Shown: one piece after another, positions 9,219 through 19,834 of the stretch
Position numbering within the stretch: position 1 is the stretch's first letter
How the letters are laid out: each line of letters opens with the position of its first letter
Source of the DNA: Xanthomonas sp. GPE 39
GTDB taxonomy: Bacteria > Pseudomonadota > Gammaproteobacteria > Xanthomonadales > Xanthomonadaceae
Length of the DNA: 64,000 bases
Reading direction: 5' to 3'
Assembly (NCBI RefSeq): GCF_000963005.1
Contig: NZ_JZHZ01000007.1
Coordinates: 431,227 to 495,226, forward strand
Program-made: the position numbers and the translations under genes
The notes under the pieces: generated by a model
Database searches by the model: none
The model's input: only the letters and a program-made list of their open reading frames with translations
What the model was told of the DNA's origin: nothing

Positions 9219-11111
9219 TCAGGCCACCCGGCTGCGCCGCGCGCGTTCCAGGTGCACCAGCAGCAGCGAAATCGCCGCCGGGGTCATGCCGGGGATGCGT
9301 TGCGCCTGACCGACGGTCTGCGGGCGCACGCGTTCGAGTTTCTGCTGCACTTCGGCCGATAGCCCGCGCACCTGCGCGTAGTCGAACGTGGTCGGGATCG
9401 CCGTGTCCTCGTGGCGTTGCTGACGCGCGATTTCTTCGCGTTGGCGCTCCAGATAGCCGGCGTATTTGATGCCGATCTCGACCTGTTCGGCCACCTGCGT
9501 GTCGGCCACACCCGGGCCTAGCGACGGCACCCGCATCAGCGCGGCGTAGTCCAGTTCCGGTCGTTTGATCAGGTCCAGGACGTTGGTCTCGCGGCTGACC
9601 GCCACGCCCAGCGTCTGTGCCACCTCGCGGCCCAGCGCGTTGCCCGGCGTGGCCCAGAGCGCGCGCAGGCGTTCGCTCTCGCGTGTGACCGCCTCCTGCT
9701 TGGTCTGGAACCGCGCCCAGCGCGCCGCATCGACCAGACCTAGCTCGCGGCCGATACTGGTCAGGCGCGCGTCGGCGTTGTCTTCGCGCAACTGCAGCCG
9801 GTATTCGGCGCGACTGGTGAACATGCGGTACGGCTCGCTGGTGCCGTGAGTGATTAGATCGTCGATCAGGACGCCGATGTAAGCCTGGTCGCGGCGCGGC
9901 GACCACGCTGCCAGCCCCTGCACTTGACGCGCCGCATTGAGCCCGGCGATCAGACCCTGCGCGGCGGCTTCCTCGTAGCCTGTGGTGCCGTTGATCTGCC
10001 CGGCGAAGAACAGCCCCGGCATGGCCTTGGTCTCCAGCGAGGCCTTCAGTCCGCGCGGGTCGAAGAAGTCGTATTCGATCGCGTAGCCGGGGCGGGTGAT
10101 ATGCGCTCGCTCGAAACCGCGGATCGAACGCACCAACTCCAGTTGCACGTCGAACGGCAGCGAGGTGGAGATGCCGTTGGGATAGATCTCGACCACATCC
10201 AGACCTTCCGGCTCGACGAAGATCTGGTGGCTGGCTTTCTCGGCGAAGCGCACCACTTTGTCCTCGATTGAGGGACAGTAGCGCGGACCGATGCCCTCGA
10301 TCTGGCCGGTGTACAGCGGCGAGCGGTCCAGTGCGCCGCGGATGATGGCGTGGGTGCGTTCGGTGGTGTGGGTGATCCAGCACGACACCTGGCGCGGATG
10401 CTGGGCGACATCGCCGAGGAAGGACATCACCGGCAGGGGAGCGTCGCCGGGCTGCTCTTCCATTGCCGTGTAGTCCAGGCTGCGGCCATCGATGCGTGGC
10501 GGGGTACCGGTCTTGAGTCGGTCCACGCCGAAGCGGCCGTCGCGCAGCGCCTGCGCCAGCGCGGTGGCTGGCGGGTCGCCAGCACGGCCGCCCGCGTATT
10601 GGGTCTGGCCGATGTGGATCTTGCCGGCCAGGAAGGTGCCGGCGGTCAGCACCACCGCCACCGCCTCGAAGCGCAGCCCGGTCTGGGTCAGCACGCCGCG
10701 CACGCGCTCGCCGTCCATGACCAGATCGTCGACGGCGGCCTGGAATACGGTCAGGTTGGGTTGAGCCTCGACCAGGCGTCTGATCGCGCTGCGGTACAGG
10801 CTACGGTCGGCCTGGCAGCGGGTGGCGCGCACGGCCGGACCCTTGGAGGCATTGAGGGTGCGCCACTGGATGCCGGCCAGATCGGCGGCGTGCGCCATGG
10901 CCCCGCCCAGTGCGTCGATTTCCTTGACCAGATGGCCTTTGCCGATACCGCCGATGGCCGGGTTGCAGCTCATTGCTCCCACGGTTTCCATGTTGTGGGT
11001 CAGCAGCAGGGTGCGCGCGCCGGCACGGGCGGAGGCCAGCGCCGCCTCGGTGCCGGCATGGCCGCCGCCGATCACGATCACGTCATAGCGGTAGAAGGAG
11101 GAATCGCTCAT
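9219..11111 (-). CDS. mnmG: tRNA uridine 5-carboxymethylaminomethyl modification enzyme, FAD subunit
   Basis: 630 residues, the standard GidA/MnmG length. The N-terminal FAD-binding motif '[14 protein letters not shown]' and the conserved '[20 protein letters not shown]' block are clear. With MnmE it installs the cmnm5 group at U34 of certain tRNAs in the cytoplasm. The gene reads away from an unusual 490 bp intergenic region holding a Clp-like site and a sigma-54-type promoter pointing the other way. Confidence 0.97.
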   Translation of the reverse strand: MSDSSFYRYDVIVIGGGHAGTEAALASARAGARTLLLTHNMETVGAMSCNPAIGGIGKGHLVKEIDALGGAMAHAADLAGIQWRTLNASKGPAVRATRCQADRSLYRSAIRRLVEAQPNLTVFQAAVDDLVMDGERVRGVLTQTGLRFEAVAVVLTAGTFLAGKIHIGQTQYAGGRAGDPPATALAQALRDGRFGVDRLKTGTPPRIDGRSLDYTAMEEQPGDAPLPVMSFLGDVAQHPRQVSCWITHTTERTHAIIRGALDRSPLYTGQIEGIGPRYCPSIEDKVVRFAEKASHQIFVEPEGLDVVEIYPNGISTSLPFDVQLELVRSIRGFERAHITRPGYAIEYDFFDPRGLKASLETKAMPGLFFAGQINGTTGYEEAAAQGLIAGLNAARQVQGLAAWSPRRDQAYIGVLIDDLITHGTSEPYRMFTSRAEYRLQLREDNADARLTSIGRELGLVDAARWARFQTKQEAVTRESERLRALWATPGNALGREVAQTLGVAVSRETNVLDLIKRPELDYAALMRVPSLGPGVADTQVAEQVEIGIKYAGYLERQREEIARQQRHEDTAIPTTFDYAQVRGLSAEVQQKLERVRPQTVGQAQRIPGMTPAAISLLLVHLERARRSRVA

Positions 11112-11189
11112 GGGGGAATCGTCAGTCGGCGTGGGTACCGACGAAAGTGTGGTACACGTTCAAGGACATGTAAAACGTGAAAGATTATT

Positions 11190-11205
11190 TGTGATTCATA
11201 TCACA
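11190..11205. promoter_or_regulatory. Clp/CRP-type binding palindrome
   Basis: TGTGATTCATATCACA fits TGTGA-N6-TCACA exactly, the consensus shared by E. coli CRP and Xanthomonas Clp. It lies 78 bp upstream of the divergent mnmG start and 24 bp before the sigma-54-type element on the plus strand, so it could act on either. Binding is inferred from the match. Confidence 0.55.
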
Positions 11206-11228
11206 ATTTGTGAGTTCGAGGCTCAAGT

Positions 11229-11244
11229 TGGCACGTAATCTGCA
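11229..11244 (+). promoter_or_regulatory. Sigma-54-type (-24/-12) promoter
   Basis: TGGCACGTAATCTGCA matches the RpoN consensus TGGCACG-N4-TTGCA except one base, with GG and GC exactly 12 bases apart. It points away from mnmG toward a non-coding stretch ending in a strong terminator, so it most likely drives a small RNA rather than a protein gene. Confidence 0.6.
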
Positions 11245-11254
11245 GATATCTCTA

Positions 11255-11370
11255 CTGCACCCAACGTGGCAATGCGTCAGGGGCGCATGACTGGAATTGG
11301 AACAGGGGCCAGTCACGCGTGCGTCGGGGGAGCCGGGGCCGGTAGTCGGGGGACTACCGGCCCTTTTTTT
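11255..11370 (+). ncRNA. Putative sigma-54-dependent small RNA
   Basis: The start is placed about 12 bases after the -12 element and the end at the T-run of the terminator, giving about 115 nt. No credible ORF with a ribosome site lies inside. A hairpin (GACTGG...CCAGTC, 11290-11315) precedes the terminator stem, and CAGGGG occurs twice. The combination of RpoN promoter, short untranslated stretch and strong terminator resembles sRNA genes such as Pseudomonas crcZ, though I see no sequence relation to claim. Inference only. Confidence 0.45.
11336..11370 (+). terminator. Strong intrinsic terminator
   Basis: A 12-bp perfect stem (GGGCCGGTAGTC pairs with GACTACCGGCCC), a GGGG loop and a run of seven or more T residues. 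Confidence 0.85.
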
Positions 11371-11406
11371 GTGTCCGTGGCCTGGGTCGATCAATCTTTA
11401 AAAGCA

Positions 11407-11432
11407 AAAAGCCCCGGCTCAGCGGGGCTTTT
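11407..11432. terminator. Bidirectional intrinsic terminator
   Basis: AAAAGCCCCG pairs with CGGGGCTTTT around a 6-base loop. A/T runs on both sides allow termination in either direction. It separates the putative small RNA from the downstream lipoprotein gene, which reads toward it. Confidence 0.75.
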
Positions 11433-11605
11433 CGTTTTAGGCGCCGACATCCGACAGGGCTGGAACAGGGGGGATCCAAATTCCCTGCCGGACATCGACA
11501 TAAAACGGATGGGTAACGCTTCAGGTCGTAAAGCGACGCAAGCGGTCACACCGTGGGAAATAGAGTGCGTCTTGCAGGGGCACCGATGCAAGACCCTTAT
11601 AAGCT

Positions 11606-12073
11606 TTAGAACGTGTGGTGTGTCACATTGCTGTGCCCCAGGTTACTGGGGTGCGGTGCAATCATCCTCGGCATGATCGATGGCCGTTGCCGTAGAGACT
11701 GTGACCGCGGTGCGCCGCCGACGGTTTGTTGACGCATTGGTGACGGAATACCGATGCCTCCGCTCGGTGGCATGAGCACCGGACGCTCGCGTGGCGGGCG
11801 ATCACCGCCGTGGTAGCCGTCGCGATGGGAGTAGTACGGAACCCCGTAACTGTAATACCCGTAGTATCCGAAGGACCCGTAGTAGCCGGGACCATAGATG
11901 TAGGGAGGCATCCCGTATGGGGAGTAGTACTCGGAGTAGCCGGCGGGGTAGCGATACTCGACCGAGGGGGCGCCACGGTAGTATCCGCCCTCGCTACCGC
12001 CGGCATAATCGTAAGTGGCGCAGCCACCCAACACGGCGAGCAATCCAGCGGCGCAGATCAGGCGCAGTGTCAT
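11606..12073 (-). CDS. Tyr/Gly-rich lipoprotein of unknown function
   Basis: 155 residues. The N-terminus 'MTLRLICAAGLLAVLGGC' is a lipoprotein signal with a clear lipobox. The mature part is unusually rich in Tyr, Gly and Pro ('YGPGYYGSFGYYGYYSYG'), followed by a basic, Ser/Pro-rich tail. Such tyrosine/glycine-rich envelope proteins occur in Xanthomonads, but I know no assigned role. The gene stands alone. Confidence 0.75.
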   Translation of the reverse strand: MTLRLICAAGLLAVLGGCATYDYAGGSEGGYYRGAPSVEYRYPAGYSEYYSPYGMPPYIYGPGYYGSFGYYGYYSYGVPYYSHRDGYHGGDRPPRERPVLMPPSGGIGIPSPMRQQTVGGAPRSQSLRQRPSIMPRMIAPHPSNLGHSNVTHHTF

Positions 12074-12602
12074 GGTATTTGCTCTCCAATAAGCTGACTG
12101 ACAGATTCGGCCTGCTGCATTGAATGCGTCCTTAATTTGTGTGTTGGTGGGTTAAATACTTAAGTCGAGTGCAACAGCGGTCGCTTGGCAGTGGCGGCGG
12201 ACGCTGTGCGTTCGGGACGATACGTTAACCTTTTGCGCATGGTCTCATGTTGCTTGCCCGAATTCGGCGACGTCATGGCGCTGGCGCGTCTTGCCGCCCA
12301 TGCCCAGCTCACCCCGATGGTGCTGCATTCGGGAGTGCTGGAGGCTGCCGTCGGCCCGTGTGGTGGGCGCAGGGCCGCCGACAACATGCGCAACAGTCTG
12401 GCCCGCCACGCCCTCGCCCTGCCGCACGACTGTGCCGAAGTCCGCGTGCGCGAGGATGCGATGAGGGCGCGATGAGGGGCGGTGCGCTCATCAAACCCAA
12501 GGCAGAGGCGTCCTTGCCGACGGCCCGGATGGCGGTGCTGAGTGGCTTGGCGGTGGGCTGCGGTGCGGGCATCCTGTGCGCCTGCCATGCCGATTCGGAG
12601 AC
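12074..12602. other. Region between lipoprotein and YdcF-like gene, little supported
   Basis: About 530 bp. 12110-12180 is AT-richer and may hold promoters. One possible plus-strand ORF (12239-12475) is listed separately. I see no RNA gene or repeat. Confidence 0.5.
12239..12475 (+). CDS. Possible small protein, unrecognised
   Basis: 78 residues if started at ATG 12239; the frame also opens at TTG 12185. Internal Ala/Leu-rich composition ('LARLAAHAQLTPMVLHSGVL') is plausible coding but not diagnostic. It precedes the YdcF-like gene in the same direction. It may be a chance ORF in GC-rich DNA. Confidence 0.25.
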   Translation: MVSCCLPEFGDVMALARLAAHAQLTPMVLHSGVLEAAVGPCGGRRAADNMRNSLARHALALPHDCAEVRVREDAMRAR

Positions 12603-13223
12603 GTGTTCGTGAAGGACGGTTCGAAGTCGCGGCGATGGCGCGGCGGCCTGTTCTGGATCACTCGCCTGGGTGTTCTGCTGGGGCTGTGGCTATTGGGCGT
12701 GGCGATCTACATCGTCTGGGTCGGTGATCGCGACCAGGCCGCGCCGGCCGATGCCATCATCGTACTCGGTGCCGCCGCCTATGACGCCAAGCCCTCGCCT
12801 GTTTTCGAAGAGCGCATCCGTCACGCCCTGGAGTTGTACCGGCTTGGTTATGCGCCAACGTTGATCTTCACTGGTGGCTTCGGCAACGGTGCTCGTTTCG
12901 CCGAGGCGCAGGTGGCCCGCCGCTATGCGTTGCGCCAGGGTATTCCGGCCGACGCGGTCCTGATCGAGACGGTTTCGCGGACGACCCGACAGAACCTGAT
13001 CCAAGCCCGTCAGATCATGCGTGTGCATGGTCTGCATCGGGTCATTGTGGTCAGCGATCCCCTGCACATGGCGCGTGCGCTGCGGCTGTGTCGGGAATTG
13101 CAGATCGAGGCCCTGGCTTCTTCGACGCCGAGCAGTCGCTTCCGCAGTTTCCAGACGCGGTGGCGTTTTCTGCTTCAGGAGGTCTATTTCTTCCATCGCG
13201 ATCTGTTGGAGCAGGCCAACTGA
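12603..13223 (+). CDS. YdcF/ElyC-like DUF218 membrane protein
   Basis: About 206 residues from GTG 12603; GTG 12609 and an upstream ATG at 12576 are also possible. One N-terminal TM segment ('LGVLLGLWLLGVAIYIVWV') is followed by a DUF218 domain with the conserved 'IIVLGAAAYD', 'FTGGFG' and 'SDPLHMARA' motifs. Family members such as E. coli ElyC and SanA are linked to envelope and peptidoglycan homeostasis; the exact activity is unknown. Confidence 0.82.
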   Translation: MFVKDGSKSRRWRGGLFWITRLGVLLGLWLLGVAIYIVWVGDRDQAAPADAIIVLGAAAYDAKPSPVFEERIRHALELYRLGYAPTLIFTGGFGNGARFAEAQVARRYALRQGIPADAVLIETVSRTTRQNLIQARQIMRVHGLHRVIVVSDPLHMARALRLCRELQIEALASSTPSSRFRSFQTRWRFLLQEVYFFHRDLLEQAN

Positions 13224-13373
13224 CGCCGCGTGCCAGCGTGCCGTCCTGAGCGTAATGCGCAGCGATGATCTCGCCCACAGGCGGCAGGGTCGTCCGGATC
13301 GGCAATCGCAACACCCCGCAGGATTGGATGATGCACGCTTGGGAGCTTGCCGAAGTCAGACGCCGGTCGCGTG

Positions 13374-14270
13374 CTATTGGACGGCGTCGCGGCGGCGGAT
13401 CGGGATTGCTGATAGCGGTACTGCGGCGATCTCGCCGTGGCCCTCGCGGATCGGCGTGCCTGGCGGTGGTGCCCAGGCGTGTGCGTAGATCACTTCCCAA
13501 CTGCTGGGTAGCTTGCCTTCGGCGGTGCGTAGCGCGGCGTAGGCGGCGCTGGCGGCGGCGAAACGACCGCGTCCGGTCAGCGTGTGGCGGCGCGTGTGCA
13601 GCGCGTTGGTGGCGCCGATTGCGCGCAGTTCAAGCATCAGTGCGGTGAGATCGGGATAGGTCAGGGTGAACAGGTCGCGGTCCAGCACCGGATCGCGGAA
13701 TCCCGCCAGCATCAGTGCATCGCCAAACTGCGCGATCGGCGCGAAGCGGCTCACGTGCGGTGTTTCGCGATCTGCCTGGGCGAAGGCCTCGCGCAGTTCG
13801 ACCAGCGTGTCCGGGCCGAAGCTGGAGCACAACAACAGGCCGCCTGGGCGCAGGACGCGACGGAAGCCGGCGAACACCGCCGGTAGATCCTCGACCCACT
13901 GCAGGCACAGATTGCTGAAAATCACATCGACGCTATGCTCGGCCAGCGGCAGTGCGCGCGCATCGGCGCAGACGCGACCGAACGGTTTCCACCAGCTCGC
14001 CTGCCGCTTGGCTTGCTGCAACATCGGGAGCGCCTGATCCAGGGCAATCACCTGTGCACGTGGCCAGCGCTTTTTCATCGTCGCCGTGGCATGTGCCGGT
14101 CCGCTGCCCACGTCCAGCACCACCTGCGGCACGCGGTCGCCGAGATAGTCCAGCGATTCCAACAGGCGTTTTTCGACCTCGTGCTGTAGGGCAGCGGCGG
14201 CGTCGTAGCTGCTGGCGGCACGCGAAAATGCCCGGCGGATATGCTGAGGATCGAATGTGGAGGACGTCAT
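13374..14270 (-). CDS. bioC: Malonyl-[acyl-carrier protein] O-methyltransferase
   Basis: 298 residues from ATG 14270 ('MTSSTFDPQHIRRAF'); an ATG seven codons upstream is possible. SAM-dependent class I methyltransferase with motif I 'VVLDVGSGPAHAT'. 'FSNLCLQWVEDLP' and 'LLLCSSFGPDTLVELREAF' are typical of BioC. It methylates malonyl-ACP so that fatty acid synthesis can build the pimeloyl chain for biotin. First-step partner of BioH encoded upstream on the same strand. The C-terminus is longer than in E. coli. Confidence 0.92.
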   Translation of the reverse strand: MTSSTFDPQHIRRAFSRAASSYDAAAALQHEVEKRLLESLDYLGDRVPQVVLDVGSGPAHATATMKKRWPRAQVIALDQALPMLQQAKRQASWWKPFGRVCADARALPLAEHSVDVIFSNLCLQWVEDLPAVFAGFRRVLRPGGLLLCSSFGPDTLVELREAFAQADRETPHVSRFAPIAQFGDALMLAGFRDPVLDRDLFTLTYPDLTALMLELRAIGATNALHTRRHTLTGRGRFAAASAAYAALRTAEGKLPSSWEVIYAHAWAPPPGTPIREGHGEIAAVPLSAIPIRRRDAVQ

Positions 14271-14435
14271 CTGCGTATTATCGCCGGTCATCTATTGCTG
14301 CGGCCAGACGCATGCTGCCGTGGTCGCGAGGCGGTGCGCGGTCCTGCGCAGCGGCGATGCAGGGGCGCGCCATGCCTGTTACATCGCCGGTTGCGCAGAT
14401 GCTTTCGCGAGTCCTGCTCCTGACACGATACGGCG

Positions 14436-15197
14436 TTACGCCAGCGTGGAAAGAAATCCGTCTAGCGCCTCGGCGACGTCGTCGGCATGACCGAGGAACG
14501 GCGCGTGACCACCGCCTTTGATGCACAACGATTGCGCGTTCGGTGCGAGCGCGGCGGCGGCGGCCATGCCTGCGGGTGGAACCAGGCGGTCACGTTGGCC
14601 ACCGATCCAGAGACTGGGCACGCGCAGGCTGGGTAGGGCACGGCGCAGGTCGCTGCGTTCCAGTAGCGTCAGTCCATCCTGCAGTACCTGCGCATCGGGT
14701 TCGCCACGTGCGCAGAGGGTGGCGCGCAGTGTGCGCAATTCGGCCTGCGCGTGCGCCGAGCCGAGCGTGTCCAGTGCCAGGAACCGGTCCAGCGTGCCGC
14801 GGTAGTCCTGGGTCAGGTCGTGGCCGAACTGGGCGAATACCTCCGGCGCCACCGCGTGCGGCCAGTCGCTACCGCGAACGAAACGTGGCGTTGCCGCCAG
14901 CATCGCCACGCCACGTACCTGCGGTTGGGTCGCGGCGGCATGCAGTGCGAACAGGCCGCCCAGCGACCAGCCCAGCCACACCGCTGGCGGCGTGGCTGCG
15001 GCGATCGCGCTGACCACATGCGGCAGTGCCAGTGGCGTGTCGTCGCCACGGCTGTGGCCATGTCCGGGCAGATCCACCACGTGCATGCGGTACTGCGCCG
15101 ACAGGCGTTCGAGCAGCGGTGCGAAGATGCCGCCGTTCAGTGCCCAACCATGCAGTAGGACCAGATCGGGGCCGTGTCCCAGGGTTTCGATGTGCAT
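14436..15197 (-). CDS. bioH: Pimeloyl-[acyl-carrier protein] methyl ester esterase
   Basis: 253 residues, alpha/beta hydrolase. 'LLHGWALNGGIF' opens the fold; the nucleophile is in 'GWSLGG' (Ser about 78), the acid in 'GGQRDRLV' and the His in 'GGGHAPF'. It removes the methyl ester from pimeloyl-ACP methyl ester, closing the BioC/BioH route. Located between bioF and bioC on the same strand, consistent with one biotin operon. Confidence 0.93.
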   Translation of the reverse strand: MHIETLGHGPDLVLLHGWALNGGIFAPLLERLSAQYRMHVVDLPGHGHSRGDDTPLALPHVVSAIAAATPPAVWLGWSLGGLFALHAAATQPQVRGVAMLAATPRFVRGSDWPHAVAPEVFAQFGHDLTQDYRGTLDRFLALDTLGSAHAQAELRTLRATLCARGEPDAQVLQDGLTLLERSDLRRALPSLRVPSLWIGGQRDRLVPPAGMAAAAALAPNAQSLCIKGGGHAPFLGHADDVAEALDGFLSTLA

Positions 15198-15448
15198 CGT
15201 CGCTCGTCGTTGCGAAGGTAAAGGGGAGGTCGTGGCAATCCCATGCAGCGCGCCACGTACAGCGTCAGCAGGAGCGAGGCTGCGTGGTGTTCGGGATGTC
15301 GTGCCAGCCGATGCAGCCGCTGACCAGCCCGATGCAGGTCAGCGCGCGACATCGGCGATCGGCAATGGCGAGGCCGCGAATACGCCGGCCATGGCAGCCG
15401 AATTCGAACAGCCTCGTCCACGGGCACATGCGGCGCGCGTCCCTTTGC

Positions 15449-16654
15449 TCAGGCGGGCACGCTGAGCGGATGCGCCGCCAGACGGTCTCGGGCCAATGCC
15501 AAGGCATCCAGCAGCGCCTGCACTTGCGTTTGTGTGTGCAAGGCCGACAGCGTCACTCGCAGCCGCGACTTGCCTTCCGGCACGGTTGGCGGGCGAATCG
15601 CAGAGACTAGAAATCCGGCGTCTTCCAGCGCTGCCGACAGCGCCAGCGCGCTGGCCTCCTCGCCGCACAACAGTGGCTGGATCGGCGTCTCCGAGGCCAT
15701 CAATTCCAGGCCATGGCGGCGCGCACCGCCGCGGAATGCTGCGATCAATTCGACCAGGCGCTCGCGCCGCCATTGGTCACGCCGCGCCAACTTGACCGCC
15801 GCCAGCGTGGCGGCGGCCTGCGCTGGGGGTAGCGCGGTGGTGTAGAGATACGGGCGTGCGGTTTCGGCCAGGTGCTGGATCAGCACGGGGTCGCCGACCA
15901 CCACCGCGCCATAACCGCCGAGCGCCTTGCCCAGCGTCACCAACTGCAATGGCACATCGTCCGCACCGAGTCCGGCTTCGGCGACGCAGCCGCGGCCATG
16001 CCGACCGACAACGCCGACGCCGTGGGCATCGTCCACATACAACAACGCCTGTTGTGTACGCGCGACCAGCGCCAACGAGCGCAGCGGGGCGACGTCGCCA
16101 TCCATGCTGAATACCCCGTCGGTGGCCAGCATGGCTGCGCCCTCGGCGGCGTGTTTGAGCTGGCGCATCGCACCCTCGGCATCCAGGTGCGGATACCGAC
16201 GCAGGCGGCAGCCGGCCAGACGGGTAGCGTCGAGCAGGCTGGCGTGATTGAGCCGGTCCTGCACGCACACGTCGTCCTCTTCGCTCAACAGCGCCTGTTG
16301 TACTGCGAGATTGGCGATGAAGCCGCTGCCGAACAGCAGTGCACGCGGGTAGCCGAGCCAGTCGGCGATCTCGCGTTCCAGCGTGTCGTGTAGCGCGTGG
16401 TGGCCGCAGATCAGGTGCGAGGCGGTTGACCCAACCCCCTCGCGTGCGACGGCGTCCTGCAGCGCCGCGATTACTTCAAATTGCTGCGCCAAGCCAAGGT
16501 AATCGTTGCTGCAGAAGCCGGTCAGCCAGCGGTTGTCCAGTTCCAGGCGGACGCCGTCGCGTCGACCGACGCTGCGGCGCACGCGTAGGCGGCCATGTGC
16601 CTCGCGCAAGCTGCGCAAGGATTGGAGACGGTCGTGCAGATTGGGACGGGCCAT
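15449..16654 (-). CDS. bioF: 8-amino-7-oxononanoate synthase
   Basis: 401 residues from ATG 16654 ('[11 protein letters not shown]'), the start seen in Xanthomonas homologues as I remember them. Fold-type I PLP enzyme with 'FCSNDYLGL' near the N-terminus, '[10 protein letters not shown]' (cofactor Asp/His) and the Schiff-base lysine in '[12 protein letters not shown]'. It condenses pimeloyl-ACP with alanine. About 250 bp separates it from bioH, and no gene is visible there. Confidence 0.95.
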   Translation of the reverse strand: MARPNLHDRLQSLRSLREAHGRLRVRRSVGRRDGVRLELDNRWLTGFCSNDYLGLAQQFEVIAALQDAVAREGVGSTASHLICGHHALHDTLEREIADWLGYPRALLFGSGFIANLAVQQALLSEEDDVCVQDRLNHASLLDATRLAGCRLRRYPHLDAEGAMRQLKHAAEGAAMLATDGVFSMDGDVAPLRSLALVARTQQALLYVDDAHGVGVVGRHGRGCVAEAGLGADDVPLQLVTLGKALGGYGAVVVGDPVLIQHLAETARPYLYTTALPPAQAAATLAAVKLARRDQWRRERLVELIAAFRGGARRHGLELMASETPIQPLLCGEEASALALSAALEDAGFLVSAIRPPTVPEGKSRLRVTLSALHTQTQVQALLDALALARDRLAAHPLSVPA

Positions 16655-16754
16655 GGCGATGGGGCCTGACTGGCTGGCTAGCGTAGCGTGTCGTGGTGAC
16701 GGCCGATATGACCCGGCCGATGGATGTGCCGCGACCACACCACGCCGACAGATA

Positions 16755-17798
16755 TCAGACTAGCGCGACGTTGCGGAATGGGTCGGTTGGCGCGGTGATG
16801 TCTGCATGCACGGTGCCGGGATGATCGTGCGCCTCGGCATCCACCATCACCTGCATCGGCCGCAGCCCCAGCCGCGCGAACAGCGCCTGATCGCGTTCGG
16901 TGTCCGGATTGCCGGTGGTCAACAGCTTCTCGCCATAGAAGATCGAGTTGGCGCCGGCGCAGAAGCACAGTGCCTGCAATTCGTCGCTCATGCTCTCGCG
17001 TCCGGCCGACAACCGCACCATCGCCTGCGGCATGGCGATACGGGCGACGGCGATGGTGCGCACGAATTCGAACGGATCCAGTTCGACGGTACCATGCAGT
17101 GGCGTGCCGGCGACCTGCACCAGGCGGTTGATCGGCACCGAGTCCGGATGCACCGGCAGATTGGCGAGGGCTTGCAGTAGCCCGGCGCGTTGGTCGCGTG
17201 ACTCGCCCATGCCGACGATGCCGCCGCAGCAGGTTTTCAGGCCGGCGTCGCGCACGTGGGCCAGGGTGTCCAGGCGATCCTGGTACTGGCGGGTGTGGAT
17301 GATGGTGTCGTAGAAGTCCGGCGCGGTGTCCAGATTGTGGTTGTAGTAGTCCAGGCCGGCAGCCTTCAGCGCTTGCGCCTGCGCGCCGTCGAGCATGCCC
17401 AGGGTGGCACAGGTTTCCAGGCCCAGTGCTTTCACTTCACGGATCATCTCCGCCACCTTGGGGATGTCGCGTTCCTTGGGCGAGCGCCAGGCCGCGCCCA
17501 TGCAGAACCGCGACGCGCCAGCGGCCTTGGCCTGACGCGCCTTGGTCAGCACCGCTTCGGTGCTCATCAATTTCTGTGCTTCCACACCGGTGTCGTAACG
17601 CTGCGCCTGCGGGCAGTAAGCGCAGTCTTCGGGGCAGCCGCCGGTCTTCACCGAGAGCAGCGTGGACACTTGCACCTGCGCCGGGTCGAAGTGCTCGCGG
17701 TGGACCTGGGCGGCGCGATGCAGCAGTTCCGGGAATGGCAGATCGAACAGCGCGAGCAATTCCTGGCGTTGCCAGTCGTGTCGGACGACAGCGTGCAT
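16755..17798 (-). CDS. bioB: Biotin synthase
   Basis: 347 residues from ATG 17798. Radical SAM enzyme with the cluster motif 'CPEDCAYC' (Cys about 55, 59, 62) and downstream conserved '[10 protein letters not shown]' and '[10 protein letters not shown]'. It inserts sulfur into dethiobiotin. First gene of the bioB-F-H-C cluster and divergent from comF by about 50 bp, so its promoter lies in or next to the comF start. Confidence 0.96.
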   Translation of the reverse strand: MHAVVRHDWQRQELLALFDLPFPELLHRAAQVHREHFDPAQVQVSTLLSVKTGGCPEDCAYCPQAQRYDTGVEAQKLMSTEAVLTKARQAKAAGASRFCMGAAWRSPKERDIPKVAEMIREVKALGLETCATLGMLDGAQAQALKAAGLDYYNHNLDTAPDFYDTIIHTRQYQDRLDTLAHVRDAGLKTCCGGIVGMGESRDQRAGLLQALANLPVHPDSVPINRLVQVAGTPLHGTVELDPFEFVRTIAVARIAMPQAMVRLSAGRESMSDELQALCFCAGANSIFYGEKLLTTGNPDTERDQALFARLGLRPMQVMVDAEAHDHPGTVHADITAPTDPFRNVALV

Positions 17799-17847
17799 GG
17801 GGGTTTCCTGACGGTATGCGGCTTGGAAAACAGGCAGTCTGGTGAGC

Positions 17848-18579
17848 ATGGAAAGCCCTGTCAACTTCACTATCGCAAATCGGGTTGACGGCGGCTGGCG
17901 ATGGTTACAGCGTCGCTTGTTGCCGGAGCGTTGCCTGGTCTGCACCGAGCCAGGCACGCCTGGGCTGGATCTATGTCCGGCCTGCTGCGATGCCTTACCG
18001 TGGAACGCTCATGCCTGTCGGTGCTGTGCGCTGCCACTGCCGGGACTGGATGCGGACCAGCGTTGCGGTGCGTGCCAACGTCGCCCGCCGCCGTTGCATC
18101 TGGTGGTCAGCGCCTGCGTGTATGCCGCGCCGGTCGATGGCCTGCTGCGCCGCTTCAAATTCCATCAGGATCTGGTTGCCGGGCGCCTGCTGGCGGCGCT
18201 GTTGCAGGCGCGCTGCGCGGGGTTGCCGCGTCCGCAGGCATTGCTGCCGATACCGCTGCATACCGCGCGGCTGCGTGAGCGTGGTTACGACCAAGCGCTG
18301 GAATTGGCGCAGCCGCTGGCGCGCGCGCTGGATGTGCCGGTGTGCCACGGTTTGCAACGCGTGCGTGCGACAGCCGCGCAGTCTGAATTGGATGCACGGG
18401 CACGTCGGCGCAATCTGCGTCGTGCGTTCGCAGTGGCCGATCCGGCGGCGTTGCCGGCGCATGTGGCATTGATCGACGATGTGATGACCACAGGCGCGAC
18501 GTTGCATGCAGCCGCGCATGCGTTGCGCCGCGCGGGCGTGACCAGGGTCGATGCCTGGGTGGTGGCGCGGGTGCCGTGA
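17848..18579 (+). CDS. comF: ComF family phosphoribosyltransferase-like protein
   Basis: 243 residues from ATG 17848; a GTG two codons upstream is possible. Two cysteine pairs ('CLVC...CPAC' and 'CRCC...CGAC') form a zinc-binding N-terminus, and the C-terminus holds the PRT loop '[13 protein letters not shown]'. ComF proteins support DNA uptake and competence. Divergent from bioB, as is usual in Xanthomonads. A GTCAAC-N18-GTTGAC inverted repeat sits inside the first codons (17860-17889). Confidence 0.9.
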   Translation: MESPVNFTIANRVDGGWRWLQRRLLPERCLVCTEPGTPGLDLCPACCDALPWNAHACRCCALPLPGLDADQRCGACQRRPPPLHLVVSACVYAAPVDGLLRRFKFHQDLVAGRLLAALLQARCAGLPRPQALLPIPLHTARLRERGYDQALELAQPLARALDVPVCHGLQRVRATAAQSELDARARRRNLRRAFAVADPAALPAHVALIDDVMTTGATLHAAAHALRRAGVTRVDAWVVARVP

Positions 18580-18727
18580 GCGCCACGCTGCGCCAGAGCG
18601 CCTCTGCGGAGCAGGTCATGGATAGATGCGGCGTGCGGCGTATTTCTCGCGCAGCGTGGATAGCCGATAACCGCGATGGCTTTTGCTGTGATGGGGCGAG
18701 CAATTGCGCGTCGTGGTCGCGCTGACG

Positions 18728-19630
18728 CTACTGTGCGCGCAGCGCCAGCGCCACGGCGATACCAGTGAAGATCGCCAGGCCGACCCAATTGTTGTGCAGA
18801 AACGCGCGGAAACACGCAGCGCGTTCGCGCTGGCGTGCGATGAAGAATTCGCTTGCCACCAGCAGCGCGGCGATCCCTAACCCGGCCCAGTAGTAGATTC
18901 CCAACGCGGCGCGTTGGCCGACGCAGACCAGCGCGACGAACATCAGCGTGTACAAGATGCCGAGGATGAGCAGGTCCAGTTCGCCGAACAGAATCGCGGT
19001 GGACTTGGAGCCGACGCGCAGATCGTCCTCGCGGTCGACCATCGCGTACCAGGTGTCGTAGGCGGTGGACCACAGGATGTTGGCCGCGTACAGCAGCCAG
19101 CCCAGCGCGGGCACCTCGCCGCGCACCGCCGCGAAGGCCATCGGAATGCCCCAGCCGAAGGCCATGCCCAGGTAAACCTGCGGCAGATAGGTATAGCGTT
19201 TCAGATACGGATAACTTGCGGCAAGCAACAGACCGACCACGCTCAGGCCGATGGTCAATCGGTTCATCGTCAGCACCAGCGCGAAGGCGGCGAGCATCAG
19301 CAACGCGAACACCGCCAGCGCCTCGCGACCGCTGACCGCGCCCGTGGCTAGCGGACGGTGGCGGGTACGTTCGACGTGCGGATCCAGCCAGCGATCAGCG
19401 TAGTCGTTGATCACGCAGCCGGCCGAGCGGGTCAGCCAGACGCCGGCAGTGAACACACACAGCGTCCAGAGCGGCGGCAGCCCGTCGGCGGCCAGCCACA
19501 GCGCCCACCAGGTTGGCCAGAGCAGCAAGAGCGCGCCGATCGGACTGTCGCCACGCAGCAGCTTCCAGTACTGGCCGATGCGCGGGCGCGCAGGCGGCGC
19601 AACGGGTGTTTCATAACGTTCGTCACTCAT
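18728..19630 (-). CDS. ubiA: 4-hydroxybenzoate octaprenyltransferase
   Basis: 300 residues, about eight TM segments. Both Asp-rich prenyl diphosphate/Mg motifs are present ('[20 protein letters not shown]' and '[12 protein letters not shown]'). It attaches the polyprenyl tail to 4-hydroxybenzoate in ubiquinone synthesis at the inner membrane. Confidence 0.95.
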   Translation of the reverse strand: MSDERYETPVAPPARPRIGQYWKLLRGDSPIGALLLLWPTWWALWLAADGLPPLWTLCVFTAGVWLTRSAGCVINDYADRWLDPHVERTRHRPLATGAVSGREALAVFALLMLAAFALVLTMNRLTIGLSVVGLLLAASYPYLKRYTYLPQVYLGMAFGWGIPMAFAAVRGEVPALGWLLYAANILWSTAYDTWYAMVDREDDLRVGSKSTAILFGELDLLILGILYTLMFVALVCVGQRAALGIYYWAGLGIAALLVASEFFIARQRERAACFRAFLHNNWVGLAIFTGIAVALALRAQ

Positions 19631-19834
19631 CGCACAAGGGTAGCAGTCGCGTTGTGCGGGCGGCAGTCGGCGCTGGCACGGGTGGGTGTGGCGGTGGTCG
19701 CAGTCTTGGTACGGGCATGCGATGTCGGGACACGTCGGTGCGCGCGCGTGTCGGCGTGAAGGAGCGTGGCCCCTGCACGCGTGCAGGTCAGGGGGAGACG
19801 CGGCATCGGATTGCCGTTAGAATGCGCGTCCGTT

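Noticed and set aside
11450..11600. Possible riboswitch (GEMM-like bases ACGCAAG)
   Set aside because: The conserved core and tetraloop-receptor parts are not present, and no gene follows in the right direction.
17860..17889. GTCAAC-N18-GTTGAC near bioB as a BirA operator
   Set aside because: It lacks the TTGTAAACC half-site and lies inside comF; too weak to call as a feature.
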